Source of the DNA: Enoplosus armatus
Taxonomy: Eukaryota; Chordata; Actinopteri; Centrarchiformes; Enoplosidae
DNA: 64,000 nt
Reading direction: 5' to 3'
Assembly: GCF_043641665.1 (NCBI RefSeq)
Contig: NC_092199.1
Coordinates: 16,920,649-16,984,648, forward strand
The notes under the pieces were generated by a model, which worked only from the letters and a program-made list of their open reading frames with translations, was not told the DNA's origin and ran no database searches. Made by a program: the position numbers and the translations under genes. Below are positions 51,101-62,307 of the stretch, one piece after another (position 1 is the stretch's first letter; each line of letters begins with the position of its first letter).

Positions 51101-54100
51101 TGACCAAGAGGCGCCTGCTGAAGAAATACATGCTGCTGGGATGGGGTAAACTGGGAATGAGTTGTTTTGTGGGTGTAAGGAAGGACGAAGGCTTTCACGG
51201 TGTATTTCTATAGTCATTGAAGTTGTTGATTAGGGTCATTGCAGTCATACATATTGGGTCGGTTTGGTGTTTAATGATGAGGGCTTCACTCCCACATCCC
51301 CACACACAGCCGAATGACGTATTATTCCTATACCCTAAGTAAAAAGTATTTAAGTCTGATATTAAAGGATAAGTGATACTATGTGTTTCTTCTTATCAAA
51401 AAAATGAAAAGAAAAGACGAAGAGATCCTGCTAACAAGTATCATAATGTACTGTTTCCCCCTGTTTGAGTTTCGTTGGCTAAAAACTACAGTCAGCAGCT
51501 GTTATAGGAAATTACTGAGCCTTTAATTAAAAGGCATATTTGTGAGCTTGGCTTGGAGCTGAAAGCCACAGACGGGAAGTCATAAAGGTCTGAGAGACAA
51601 ACTAACGCATTGTTGGTTTTGGTCCTTTCGCGGGATTTGTCGAAAACAAGACAAAGATAGAACACGATGGATACGTTTCAATGACCAGCAAGCACAAACG
51701 TTGTGAAATTAATTCACTTTTCTTTTTTTTTTCAGTCCGCACAGTTGTCCATGTGTTTACTTCTCTGATCTGTCAAATTAAAGTACATACAAATGTTGCT
51801 TATTTTCAACGTTAGGGCCCCCTAGTGGTAGCATAAAAAAAACTATGGCAGACAGCAATGTATTCTGAGCCCTCCACGCCACCAAGAAGCCCAGGTACAC
51901 TGAGATCAAATGGCTAATTCATCCGTAAGAATGATCCATTGATGGTTGCATCGTATGCTTTCAGGAACTCCCGTCTTGTTTGTGACGCCATGGACGGTGG
52001 TCAAGATTGTATATGAAAACACAGAGTGAGTGTTTCATGACACGCATCAGTTAAATGAAGTAAAATGTTCTCTGTGACTTGACTTTTCAAACTTCTTTTC
52101 ATTCCTCAGGTGCTGGTCAATTGTGAACAGAAGGTTCTGGTGGATAATAAGGGGCCCGATTACTTTATCAGTGCTGGTAAGTGGAAGTTTCGGGGCCAGT
52201 CCCTGAAAACCTTTCCAAGAACCACCGTGTTCATTTCACTCGGATTTCATGCTGCGTTTAACGGTTTCCGTCTTGTGAGGGCATGTGATGTTGAAGCTGC
52301 AGTCACAAGCATGACTGATGACTAATTTCTCGGTGACAGAAGCATTCTCCGACGCAGCCGTTTTCATGTAAATTATCGTCCTGTCAGCTTCTGAAATCAC
52401 CTGATTTTTTGTGCCTGATGCGTCGCCCTCGGCCTTGTGTGTTGCAGGTCATTTTCTTCATATTCATCAAGATCCTGATGCTGCTGCTGTCCAAGCTGAA
52501 AGCGGATCAGGTGAAATTTACCGACTACAGATACAGGTACCTTCCCCCTGCCTTGACTCGCCAATGTAGCTGCTTCCAAATCCAAATGTCGGGGGAATGT
52601 GTTTGACCTTGAGAGCTGTTTCCTAAGTGGCGTCTTTAAACAGTACAGTAGGTTCCTGGTTTAACATTTAAATGTTAATCGCTCCCATATACTGCAGATA
52701 TCCAAATGTCACCCCCATAAGCTCTGGCCTAAAATGTCACCACGGGAGGGAAGCTCATGCATACATTTACAGAGCTCTCTTTTCTCCTCTGTTTTCTCCT
52801 TTGCTCTTTGAATCATGTGTCCCAACAGACTGTAATTATGCACCACTATATGTTTTTTTTGTTTGTTTATGCCCTTCAGCTTGGCCAGAGCAACGCTGGT
52901 ACTGATTCCTCTGCTGGGAATCCACGAAGTGGTCTTCACTGTGCTGATAGATGAATGCGTGGAGGGCAGCAGTCGCTACGCCAGGAACTTCATCAACCTC
53001 ACCCTCAGCTCGTTTCAGGTAACGCCTGTAAAAGTTCGTAGCACACCTTATGAGGAGGGGTCGTTTTGTTCTAAATCCACATTCACCTTGATTTGTAACC
53101 TTTTTCAGGGATTCTTGGTTGCTGTGCTGTACTGTTTTGCTAACGGAGAGGTACGTTCCTTCTTCTGTATGTACTGTGGATGGAATGTTGTAGAATCATA
53201 ATTGTGTACACTATGAATTGGAAGCTTCAGAACAAGGTGAAGAAGGCATTTCTTGTTGGTTCGGGACCTTAAAGCTGCACCAATTCGTATTCTCTTACAT
53301 TAACAATGGCTCAAAGGACTGTCTAATGTGAAGCTGTCATTCATAGCAACAAATCCACAGAGAATTATCATCCAACTCTGCAGTACCCCTCAGCTCTACT
53401 GAGCTTTTTAGCCTCTTTTAGCTCATTGTTCTGGTTTCGGCCCCACGAATTTTGCTCATTTTTAACCTCATTTGTTTTTGGCAAGAATATTCATACAGGC
53501 CAACTGTACGCTGCCCAGCCCCAAATGGCAAACAGACAGAGTTAGCAACTAGCTAGTGAACATAGTGGAGTATTTAGCAGCTAGAGAGCCAGATCTTTTT
53601 TCTCAGGAGTTGCTGGAGACCCAAAGCACCCAGCAGCTGTTTCTAAAACAGAACTAAAAGACGAGTGACTATTAAACAAATTTGTCAGGTTGCCTGAAAC
53701 GCCACTCCCAGTACCAAACGCCGTTAAGCAGCTAGATGTTTAAGCCAGCGAGATAAGTCAAGAGTTAGAGACCAAAACAGAGATAAAAGTAGAGGGAATA
53801 TTGGAATACATTCAGTAGCTGACCATGTTGTCCAGATGTGACATGACATTTCTTTTCTTTATTCTGGCATTTAGGTCCAAGCTGAGCTGAAGAAGCGCTG
53901 GCAGCTTTTCCTGTTCACCAACCACTTCCAGTTTGGCAGCTGTTTCCGGGGTGTGCCCCTCAAGCACCTGTGGAAGTGCACTCGAGGGCACCGCCCGCAG
54001 GGCTCTCGGCAGAGCGACTCATACGACGAAGGCGGCACCTCCACCATGCACCCGCACCTGCTTCAGGTGGCTGTACACGGAGGAGGCGGGGGGCTTAGAC

Positions 54101-54243
54101 TGGGAGAGGTTAAAGGTCAGGGGCTGAAGGGCTGCGACGCAACAGGGCTTGACTTTCTCACCAGGAAGAGCCTGTCCAGTAGTGATGGAGAGATAACACT
54201 CGGGGAGACCATGGAGGAAATTCTGGAGGAGAGCGAGTTCTGA
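45173..54243 (+). CDS. glp2r: Glucagon-like peptide 2 receptor, class B1 GPCR, 13 exons
   Basis: Receptor for GLP-2, a Gs-coupled plasma-membrane protein of the glucagon receptor family. Coding exons: 45173-45271, 48051-48147, 48232-48336, 49247-49368, 49530-49636, 50711-50867, 50986-51145, 51965-52025, 52110-52176, 52448-52536, 52880-53018, 53109-53150, 53875-54243. All introns are GT-AG and reading phases agree, giving 537 residues (human is about 553). Exon 1 encodes a basic start and a hydrophobic signal core ([13 protein letters not shown]); the ATG has good context (AGCACCATGC) and an in-frame stop lies 13 bases upstream. The ectodomain (about 34-141) has the six conserved cysteines (53, 69, 78, 91, 110, 132) and [22 protein letters not shown]2 has [16 protein letters not shown]3 [15 protein letters not shown]6 [10 protein letters not shown], and TM7/helix 8 [19 protein letters not shown]. 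The C terminus [11 protein letters not shown] closely matches GLP2R rather than GCGR, GLP1R or GIPR. Odd point: the residue before LARATL at the exon 10/11 junction is Ser, not Arg. Exon 1 is the least certain exon. Confidence 0.93.
46980..47225 (+). repeat. GCAGCTTTAA-ended repeat, partial copy in glp2r intron 1
   Basis: It contains AAATTACTATGTGCAAAGG, CCACGGGGAATTATCACCCA, ACTCTGCAGC and TAGCATCTTACAGCTCGTTA in family order. It is cut off by the next copy. Confidence 0.65.
47227..47599 (+). repeat. GCAGCTTTAA-ended repeat, short near-complete copy
   Basis: It starts CTTAAGGCCGCACTAACC and ends CCCCCATGTGGCCAAAACAT, then TTAATGCAGCTTTAA, so both inverted ends are present within about 373 bases. 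Interior motifs AACCCACAGAGAATTATCAC and TGTTGCTCTGTGTCTGCTGG are kept. A G12 run interrupts it at about 47,460. Confidence 0.8.
47640..47870. repeat. Probable retroelement or UTR-type repeat
   Basis: It begins AGAAATACTTTATTGATCCCC followed by a G run, a sequence commonly seen at the ends of dispersed repeats in fish. The remainder is not diagnostic and the right boundary is a guess. Confidence 0.4.
48630..48905 (+). repeat. TTAGCATGCTAAC-type dispersed repeat in glp2r intron 3
   Basis: It contains GCACTTTGTGTTTAGTGCTA, AAATGTTAGCATGCTAACGC, ATCCGCATGTTAGCATACTG and GTTAGCATTTAGCTCAGTGC. The block TTTTGCAGGTATTTGGTCAT (48,650) is inverted compared with GACCAAATACCTGCAAAACT in the copy at 9,830, so this copy has been rearranged. 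Confidence 0.7.
53269..53815 (+). repeat. GCAGCTTTAA-ended repeat in glp2r intron 12
   Basis: It starts CCTTAAAGCTGCACCAATTC, followed by ACATTAACAATGG, CCACAGAGAATTATCATCCA, AGCTCATTGTTCTGGTTTCG, CAGACAGAGTTAGCAACTAG and AGAGCCAGATCTTTTTTCTC. It fills most of the 724-base intron between exons 12 and 13 of glp2r. Confidence 0.8.
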
Positions 54244-54536
54244 TCCACTTTAGCTTATTGGTACTTTTATCACCTAACATGGATTGGGGCACCTACCGTC
54301 AAACACCTGGAGAAGACTCAAATAGTAATTAGAAAACGCATTCTTCCATGCTGGACTACCAACCGGGCTAAAGGTGGCAACTGGCCCCAGGTGCCCCAAA
54401 AGCCCCAGGTTTACATTGCGATGGTTTGTGGCAATTTGACTGATTGGGTCTTGTGGCCCTGTCCTGTAGATGGGCCCTGTGTTGAACTCTAGACCTTCCA
54501 TTCTTTTATATTGTGCTCAAAGGGTGTATATTCCCA

Positions 54537-54542
54537 AATAAA
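54537..54542 (+). promoter_or_regulatory. Candidate glp2r polyadenylation signal
   Basis: First canonical AATAAA after the glp2r stop codon, about 294 bases downstream. It implies a short 3' UTR. The cleavage site is not determined. Confidence 0.5.
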
Positions 54543-56549
54543 TCCACTTCAAACTAGTTTACATACAGACAACCTAAAGGGCTGGTTACACCAGAAAGTC
54601 CTTGCGAAATAGGCAGCGATACAGACTTGGCGACTACTCACAGGGCCAGTTGGTGAGCCGAGGGCTAACACACAAACAAGCTGTTTACTGCCCCTTGGCA
54701 TTTTCTTCTTAGAATTGACCATTTGATTCAAGGGAAATTTCCTAGTATGCTAGCTTGCCAACCATCAGCTAGCAAGCTCGTTAGCTTGGCTGCTAGTGGG
54801 ACGATGTCACTCTGTTAGCATTACAGAGAAAGGCAGTTTGATTAAATGGGAAGACAGGTGTTGAAAAATGGCCTGCGACTATAAATGCACTGTTTTCCCA
54901 GGAAGTAACACTTTTCCAGGAGACTTCAGTTCCCATTTCATGGGATCTTCAATGGGAACTTAAAGACAACAGGGTAGATACACACTGCAGTGGGTGGGAG
55001 GTTTGAGTGTGTGGAGAGGGGGTCAACAGGGGTCCCAACAACAGCGTTTTTTTTCCCCTGGGGCCCCCCACCAGGTTAACCCGGCCGTGCATTCTTCCCG
55101 CCGGCGGAATGGAATTTGTGAGACCTCACGCAATTTAGCGAGGTGAGAAATGGAAAGTTAAGGCATTTTCCAACATACATTACATCCATAGAAAACATAC
55201 ATTGGATTACATAAACTGCAGGCATATAACGTTCACTTTGAAGCTCATACTATACAAATGCAACAACGGTGTTAAGCATTTTTTCACAATTTTATTTACC
55301 ATGTAAAATACGTACCATCTTACTATGTCAGGCCAGTTATAAATATCCATGTGACACAACATCTGGATGGAAATGCGCCTATAAATACAATGTATTTGTT
55401 GTCTGAATGTGAATGTGTTTTACAGGCTTTTCATGTTTTCTATTCGTATGAAGCTTAAAATGTATTAAAAGGCATCGTGGCGCAGGCAGAGCGGTCACAC
55501 AGTTTGTACATGTGGTCTCACAACAGTGTATGTGCACAAATTAAACGACAGTTCAACTGTTTTCTTATTCTCCTCTTACTTTATATGGACCTGACCCCAA
55601 CGTTGTTTCTCTTTATCGCTCTCTCTTAAACAGACACAATAACAATAATCTGCCATCGGGGTCAATGCCCACTGACGAGCCAGTTTCAATAAATATGAAC
55701 ACACCTCACATCTGACTCATTAGCGACAAATAATTGTAAATCATCATCATCATCATCATCATCACCATCCTTGGTAAATTACCCCCAGTGTCTTTACATA
55801 TTTTCTGGTTTAGCACATGACAAGTCAACGACCACGGCCGCATGTTTCCTCATCGGATGGAGGAAGGACGGAACTTCTGGTGACTCTCAAATGACTGCCT
55901 CATGACTTGAGGCCTCAAGGTGTGGACACACCCATCCTCAAATGGTCATCCATACCAGCTTCCATGCTTCCGTACTGTACTTTATTATGGTTTTACAAGA
56001 GAAACAGAAAATGATCTTGTAAAGTGCATTGTTCCATAGCTAAACTACCCGAGGAGAGGTATAAATCGTCATGTATGCTGATCTAAACAAATATGTATAA
56101 CACTCACAGGGGCCATTTCTCTGCATCTACTTTCACTTTTGATACTTCAGGCACGTTCTGTCACTCACGCTTATGTACTTTTACTGCACGTTCACACATC
56201 AGCATGTGGCCAATATCACCGCTGATCCTGCAAATAATGTGGTGGACAAATCTGGTACTTCTTGTTTTTTTGGAATCACTTGTGATACAAAGATAACGCT
56301 TTGCACTTGCAAATACTTCATGAGCAGGAAATGCATTGTAGTAATTAACACTAAAATAAAAGACCTTTCTGGCCTATACTCACATATACTGTGTATTACA
56401 GATATAGTAGCCTAAACTAGGGCACTTTTTTTTAATGAAGAAGATTGGTGTATCTGGTTTGCTGTTACTTACTTTAAAGTTTAAAGTTTAAACCCACTCA
56501 GCCTGAGGGCTTCTGAGACATGTGAGCTGTATTTACGCCCTGGTTTGAG
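54543..56549. other. Intergenic region between glp2r and pts
   Basis: No exon seen. It includes a (CAT)n tract at about 55,742-55,768 and the GGGGCCCC-type patch near 55,060 that resembles 37,018. Part of it must hold the 5' control region of pts. Confidence 0.6.
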
Positions 56550-56560
56550 CCAATGGGCGG
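56550..56560 (+). promoter_or_regulatory. Candidate CCAAT box plus GC box of pts
   Basis: CCAATGGGCGG joins an NF-Y-type CCAAT site directly to an Sp1-type GC box about 145 bases before the pts start codon, in a GC- and CpG-richer stretch (about 56,530-56,800). No TATA box is evident, which fits a housekeeping-type promoter. The site is inferred by motif only. Confidence 0.5.
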
Positions 56561-56701
56561 GCAGCGTGAGTCACGGGGACTGGGGGAGGCTGGAGCTCCG
56601 GCGGGCAGCCTATTTCATCCCTTCTCTTTCCGGGCTCTCATCGGCGGATTATTATAGTCCTCGTCCCCATCTCTCGGGTAAAAGGGCCGACGTTACTGAC
56701 C

Positions 56702-59700
56702 ATGGCAGGATCCTCGGCGAGCGGCAGCGCGGAGGAGCGTATCGGATACATCACCCGGGTGGAGAGCTTCAGCGCCAGCCACCGACTCCACAGGTAGTTA
56801 CAGACCGTCGGGAGGTTGGCTTATACAGCCTCTACTTCCTAAACCTGGCTGCATTACAGATACAGGTGTACGCCGATGTAAACTAAGAGCACTGACAAGT
56901 TTGTAGGTTTTTTTAAATATTATATTAATATGTATTAGCAGCTTTAATATGCGCTGCAAAGACAAAAAGATAGAATATTCGACGGACACTCGCGCTGCCG
57001 AGCGGCGAGCGGAGGTCCTCGGCATGTAGAAGACAATGCATCCCAGCTACAGTGCGTACAAAGCGGCGTTAACGTCACCGGCAGCCATCTATGTTTACTA
57101 CTGTACATATTAAATGAACTCAACCTGAAGCGTTAGCACCGGTTTCCGTGGGATTTGTAGTCCATTCGAATCCGCAGGTGCGACTCATTGCCCGGCGCTG
57201 GTGCTGCCTTCAGGTGCTGCCGTAAAGAATGGCGTGGTATCCAATGGCGGCCCGTACAAAGGTGACCATACAGACAGAGGTAAAATGGAAGAGCAAATGA
57301 AGAGTTACACAAGAAGATATGAGGGAATAATTCGGCTATATTGCTAATTGCTGATTTTGTTTTGACCATTAGTCTTTAGAAACACAAATTCGTACTGCGC
57401 TGCCTGATCTTTAAGATATTATAGCATCCATCAATAAATACCTTTTAGCGTATTAAGTTTTGTTTTTAGGTTTACTATATTTACATATTGTTGTATTAAT
57501 AAAGCTTCTAAAAAGTGTACAGAAAAAGTAACAACATGGCAAACAAAAGTTACATAGGAAAAATGAACCAATAATTAGGCCATATGGCTAATATGCCAAT
57601 TATATTAAATCTCTTTTTTTTATTATTATTCTGCTAAAACAGAAGCCACGAATTAGCAGGTATTTTCATTAGTGATTAATCTGCCATTATTTTCTGTCGA
57701 TTAGTTGTCTGATCTATAAGCAAATCGTGACAAATACACCCGTCCAAAGTTACGCATACAAATGTATTGTCTGACAGTCCAAAAAACCCCATAAGATATT
57801 CAGTTGACAATGATCGGATCCGATCAGCTGATTATCAAAATAATTACAGATGAATTTCCTGTTTATAAACGTTGTAGATTGATCGCAAAGTGTCTCATCT
57901 CTTACCCCTTTTTCTACGCCATTGTTGCAATTTACAACTTCCAGACTTTTGGCTTCTGAGCATATGAGGCGTACCTGAAGGCAGCACGTGTCAATAACCC
58001 CCCCTCTTGTTTGACTTGTTAAAATCATGGCTCACAAACATGACTGAAAACAAAAAGACAGCAGGTTTTTGATGACACATAAATGTTGCCTCGACTCCTT
58101 CCCAGCATCCACCTGAGCGACGAGGAGAATAAGCGAGTTTATGGAAAATGCAACAACCCCAACGGTCACGGACACAACTACAAAGGTTTGCCACACGCTG
58201 CCAGCTCACCCCTGTTGTGCAACACATTACACACTTTCACCACAGCTGCTGTTTCATGTCTCTCTCCCCCGTTCATTCCACCCTCTCGTTTCTGCCCACA
58301 GTGGAGGTGACGGTGCACGGAAAGGTGAGTATCTGTCCTGCACTTAAACACTAAGTCAGACCTGCAATTTGCATTCTATGATTTCAATTTTTGATTCTTT
58401 TTTTTTGGGGGGGGGGCTGAGGCTCAGTAGCTCATATTTAAAAAAAAATAAAAATAAAAAAAATAAAGAATTTAGCAGTAGCATTCAGTATTTCCCCACC
58501 TTCATTTTATTTCTGGCAGAATGTCTGCAATTCATTTATTTGGGCTTTGCATTTAAATTTGATTTGACAAAAATATAACAGAGGACTTGAATCACGACTT
58601 CACATGAGACAAGGTCAGACTGAATAGAAAATGAGTCATGGCTCATCTTTTGACGTGATGCTTGCGCACAACGCGATCACGCACACACATAAAACACACT
58701 AGTGTGTGTGTGTGTGTGTGTGTGGGACACACATCAACAACAGCATGCTTGACCTTCACCTGTGCGTGTGCGTCCGCAGATTGATCGTCTCACTGGCATG
58801 GTCATGAACTTGACGGACTTGAAGAAGTGCATCGAGGTAAGATGGTCTCAACAAGCAAGGATCGCACACACACACACACACACACAAAAAAACAAACAAA
58901 AAACACAGCCACTCTATAAAGACTGAAGATGTAACAAAGTATATGTAACCCATCACAGTATTTCCATTTCATGCTGCTTTACACCACTCCGCTACATGTC
59001 AGAGGCAAATATTGCACCTTTGACTGCCCCGCATTTATCTGATAACTTCAGATGATTCATAACAAATCATAACCGTCTGATGAATGATGATGCATTACTA
59101 CATATTACTGTAATGAGTAATGAGTTGGAGTCAGCCCCACTTTTGCCAGCTGCAACATTAAAGTGACGCTGACACACATAACGCATCACTATTTATAATC
59201 CAGTAATATAATGTGCATTATTCTGAAATGGACCATTCTGCAAAACTTAGTACTAACATACATTTTGATGTGAATATAGAGTATTTTTTGCGCTGCGGTG
59301 TTGCTACTTTTTACTTAAGTCTTTTCATACAAATGATTATATTTCAAGTAGAATAATTACCAGTAGGAGCACTGCAGGTGTTCACGAATAATGATGATAA
59401 GACTTCTGATATGAGCTGAAGTACAGCTACAAGTACATCCTCACAATGCGTCTGTAAAATTGAAACGAAGCACCCTGTAACGTTGATATGGCGAACACGT
59501 TAGTTGCCTGTTTACACATCCAGACGCAGAGCAGCATTGACATTCATTTGACTTTTTTTTTTTTTTTTTCGGGCGACCCAACAAATATATAAGTCCAATA
59601 TTCCCTCTTCTTTCAGCTCTGTTTTTGGTCTCCACCAACTCCTGAGAGAAATGGCTCTGGTTTTTAAAGCGGCTAAATGCTCCACTGTGTTCACCGGCGT

Positions 59701-60453
59701 GGGCCTTCAGAACAAAAACAATGAGCTAAAAGAAGCTAAAATGCTTCATGGAACATAGGGGAGCTGCAGACTCCGGGGATAACTGTCCTGTTATTTGTCT
59801 AAAAATATCGACGAGTGCAGCTTTAAAGGGAGATAGATTTAAGCATAGTGGTTTCCAAACCTAACCCAGTTTTTCACTGAAATTCAAACGTGTGGCCTAG
59901 GTGTAAGCTGTACACGGACGACCTCTGGGAGAGATCAGCGCTAACAATGCCCGTTTGGAAGCTTTGTGTTTTGGTCTGAAAAGGGCCTCCTACTCTGTGC
60001 AAGCTCTTTTGATACAACACATTTCATCAGTTATGTCACTTATTTTCCTTCTCCTGTATCACGTCAGCACCAAGTAATCAAGTCCGATTCCTTGCACGCC
60101 TGCTGGACTTAAATGCTGAGAGTTGTTCATGCAGCTTTTTGTTGACCGACGACATTGATTGATTGGTTCCCTCCTGCAGGACGTCATCATGACTACGCTG
60201 GACCATAAAAACCTGGATAAAGACGTCCCGTACTTTGCCAACGTCGTCAGGTGAGTGTCCCCAAATCAGCGTCTACAGATCGCACTCGCCCACGCCGAGT
60301 GATTCTCCCCTTTTTTCTCGGCCCATTAGCACGACTGAGAACGTGGCCGTCTACATCTGGGACAACATGGTGAAGGCACTCCCACCCAACCTGCTCTACG
60401 AGATCAAGATTCACGAGTCGGATAAGAACATCGTTGTGTACCGAGGAGAGTAG
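56702..60453 (+). CDS. pts: 6-pyruvoyl-tetrahydropterin synthase, 6 exons
   Basis: This cytosolic, zinc-dependent enzyme converts 7,8-dihydroneopterin triphosphate to 6-pyruvoyl-tetrahydropterin, the second step of tetrahydrobiopterin synthesis. Coding exons: 56702-56793, 58106-58185, 58302-58324, 58780-58836, 60180-60250, 60330-60453. All introns are GT-AG and phases agree, giving 148 residues (human 145). Motifs seen: FSASHRLHS (His27), [14 protein letters not shown] (Cys46, His52, His54), [25 protein letters not shown] (Asp92, His93) and [13 protein letters not shown], ending VVYRGE. The three His positions correspond to the family's zinc ligands, and Cys46, Asp92 and His93 to its catalytic residues. 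All are intact, so the gene looks functional. The N-terminal dozen residues (Ala/Ser/Gly rich) are the usual variable part. Intron 4 carries a repeat copy. The gene lies about 2.5 kb downstream of glp2r on the same strand and appears independently promoted. Confidence 0.95.
58700..58724. repeat. (GT)n microsatellite in pts intron 3
   Basis: GT dinucleotide tract about 55 bases before the exon 4 acceptor; an AC tract of similar size (about 58,866-58,886) follows the exon 4 donor. The two complementary tracts flank the 57-base exon and could pair in the pre-mRNA. Confidence 0.85.
59460..59826 (-). repeat. GCAGCTTTAA-ended repeat, inverted copy in pts intron 4
   Basis: It ends CGAGTGCAGCTTTAAAG and contains the reverse complements of family words: AGCTCTGTTTTTGGTCTCCA, ACAAAAACAATGAGCTAAAA and CCAATATTCCCTCTTCTTTC. 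It is oriented opposite to every other copy I found. Confidence 0.75.
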
Positions 60454-60649
60454 AAGGTCGACTTTGGTAGCCCTGGACATGTGCAAGTGCCATTAATTGC
60501 TGTTTATTTAACTTCACTGTTTGCCTACTTAGACTGATACAGGTTTATAAAGACTTAATATTGTTATACGTGCACTTTGTAGACCAAAGATTTTGTAGCA
60601 AACCCGGATGTTCGGAATTCTTGTAGAAGCTTGAAAACAGTATTTAGAT
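60454..60649 (+). other. pts 3' UTR, first part
   Basis: AT-rich sequence directly after the pts stop, with no repeat recognised before the inserted element at 60,650. Confidence 0.5.
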
Positions 60650-60935
60650 CAGTGATTCCCAACCTTTTTATGACCCCTTCAAAACCCTTCAATTAACCCT
60701 AATTACGGTGCGCATTTGTCTACAGGTTGTGACCAGGTCGACCACAAGCGGTTTTCCTGCTTTGTTTTATTTTATTTGAATCATTTTCAAAGGCCTGAAG
60801 AAATTATTATTATTATTATTTTTTTGATTAAGGTTATTTGTTGCACATACGTTGTTTCTGCCTCATCTCGTGACCCCCTCAGATTTATTTAGTGTCCTCT
60901 TCAGGGGTCCCAATCCTCAGGTTGGGAAACCTTTT
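60650..60935. mobile_element. Short hAT-like non-autonomous element (MITE)
   Basis: The left end CAGTGATTCCCAACCTTTTT and the right end CAGGTTGGGAAACC are inverse counterparts, as in the CAGnGnTTCCCAACC class of hAT elements. The flanks ATTTAGAT and ATTTAGAC form an 8-base target duplication with one mismatch. The interior contains the usual GACCCC-rich sequence. It is 286 bases long and has no coding capacity. It lies inside the probable pts 3' UTR if the signal at 61,351 is used. Confidence 0.75.
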
Positions 60936-61350
60936 ATTTAGACCTTCACAAGATGCTTAAACACTCTGAAACCCAAACAACTAATACACCATTCATATAT
61001 ATGTCTGATCAAATATTACATGTACATACAGTGAATATTAGCGTAATGCCTTATCCCTACTATGGACAGTTGCACTCTTTCAACGTTGATTTACCGACCG
61101 AGTGTTTCAGAGTGTTTGTAGCCGTAGAGGAGAAGAGGAAGAATGATTCTACCCTGATCAACAAATGTCATCTCATCCCTGAATGAAGTCCATCGGAGCG
61201 GTGTGGCTGAATAGACGTTTCCTCTCGGACCACACCGCGAACGAGCCAAACGGTGACATCTAGTGGTGCAAAACCGCACATCTCTCAGCTCGTTGCATTT
61301 AAAACCTGATTGTGTCTCAAGTCTCGCCGGTGCTGTGATGAAATGTTTTA

Positions 61351-61356
61351 AATAAA
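61351..61356 (+). promoter_or_regulatory. Candidate pts polyadenylation signal
   Basis: AATAAA in TTTTAAATAAAAGCG, about 900 bases after the pts stop. It is the first canonical hexamer I noticed downstream of pts. An upstream variant signal could be used instead. Confidence 0.35.
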
Positions 61357-61805
61357 AGCGAAAAGATGTGAAAGGAGTGAATTCATTATTTGTTCTACAA
61401 ACGGATTTGGTTCCGTTTTTGCGTCGGATCATTTGCACGACCCATCCCTCATTCAGACACACTGAAAAGGAGTGCTCCTTCAAACAGTCACTTCCATAAA
61501 GTTGGGAGACTCACAAGCGACATATTCAAAAAAGTGAATCTCCCCCAGTATCTTGAACGACAGGTTCTCAGTGTTGGCTTTTGCCAGATTCGTCTGCCCA
61601 ATGTTACGAATGCATTCACCCCTGACATGGTGTTGCAAGTGAAACGCGGTATCAAGTGTTAGTAATACTTGGAAACAGTTAACAAAAAGTGCTCTCCGAA
61701 CATGGAAATGTGCACATCTACATTTTCATGAAAACTGGGCTCTGCTGGTGAAAATCACGTGATATGATCCAAAGTTTTGGAAACAACTGCTTTAATGTTC
61801 AGCCT
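61357..61805. other. Non-coding stretch, nothing recognised
   Basis: AT-rich DNA with short frames only. No repeat assigned. Confidence 0.5.
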
Positions 61806-62307
61806 TTAACCCTTGTGTGGTGTTAGTATTTTTGTTACTCAGCCAGTGTTCATGGGTCTGGTGGACCCGCTAGAGTTTTGGGTTTTCAAAACAACACAAT
61901 CAAACAATTTTATGTTAAAATACTCAACAGATGTTTACTTCATCCCAATTACAAGTCATATGAACAGCAAACATGGTTAATATTTGCCCTTTACCTTTGT
62001 TAGATCACATTTATGAATTAATGTGCAACTAATTTTTTTAATAAAATGTAATAAAAAAAGAAAATCAGTTATAATCAAGTGGAGTGAGTGGAAAAAAACA
62101 CATTTACAAATGAAGCAAGATGTTTCACAACTATTGATTTTTATTAATTTGAACTTCATTAGACATATAACTCATTCAGGTCAGTTTACATAACACAAGT
62201 TGAACACATACAGTAACAATATCAGTCTCAACACATCAGGGATTCTGTGGATTCCCCTTTGGACCTGAAAACTCCAGCAAGGATAAGAACCCCAAAGTAG
62301 GCATGTA
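61806..62307. mobile_element. Possible piggyBac-type terminus
   Basis: TTAA is followed by CCCTTGTGTGGTG, then GGGTCTGGTGGACCCGC, a combination I associate with non-autonomous piggyBac-like elements of fish, which insert at TTAA. No matching inverse terminus occurs before the window ends, and the Tc1 element begins at 62,308, so this is at best an end fragment or the outer part of a nested pair. Confidence 0.35.

Noticed and set aside
45173..54243. Alternative identity as glucagon, GLP-1 or GIP receptor
   Set aside because: The ectodomain segment [16 protein letters not shown] and the C-terminal [10 protein letters not shown] are GLP2R-specific to my knowledge; the other receptors differ at both places.
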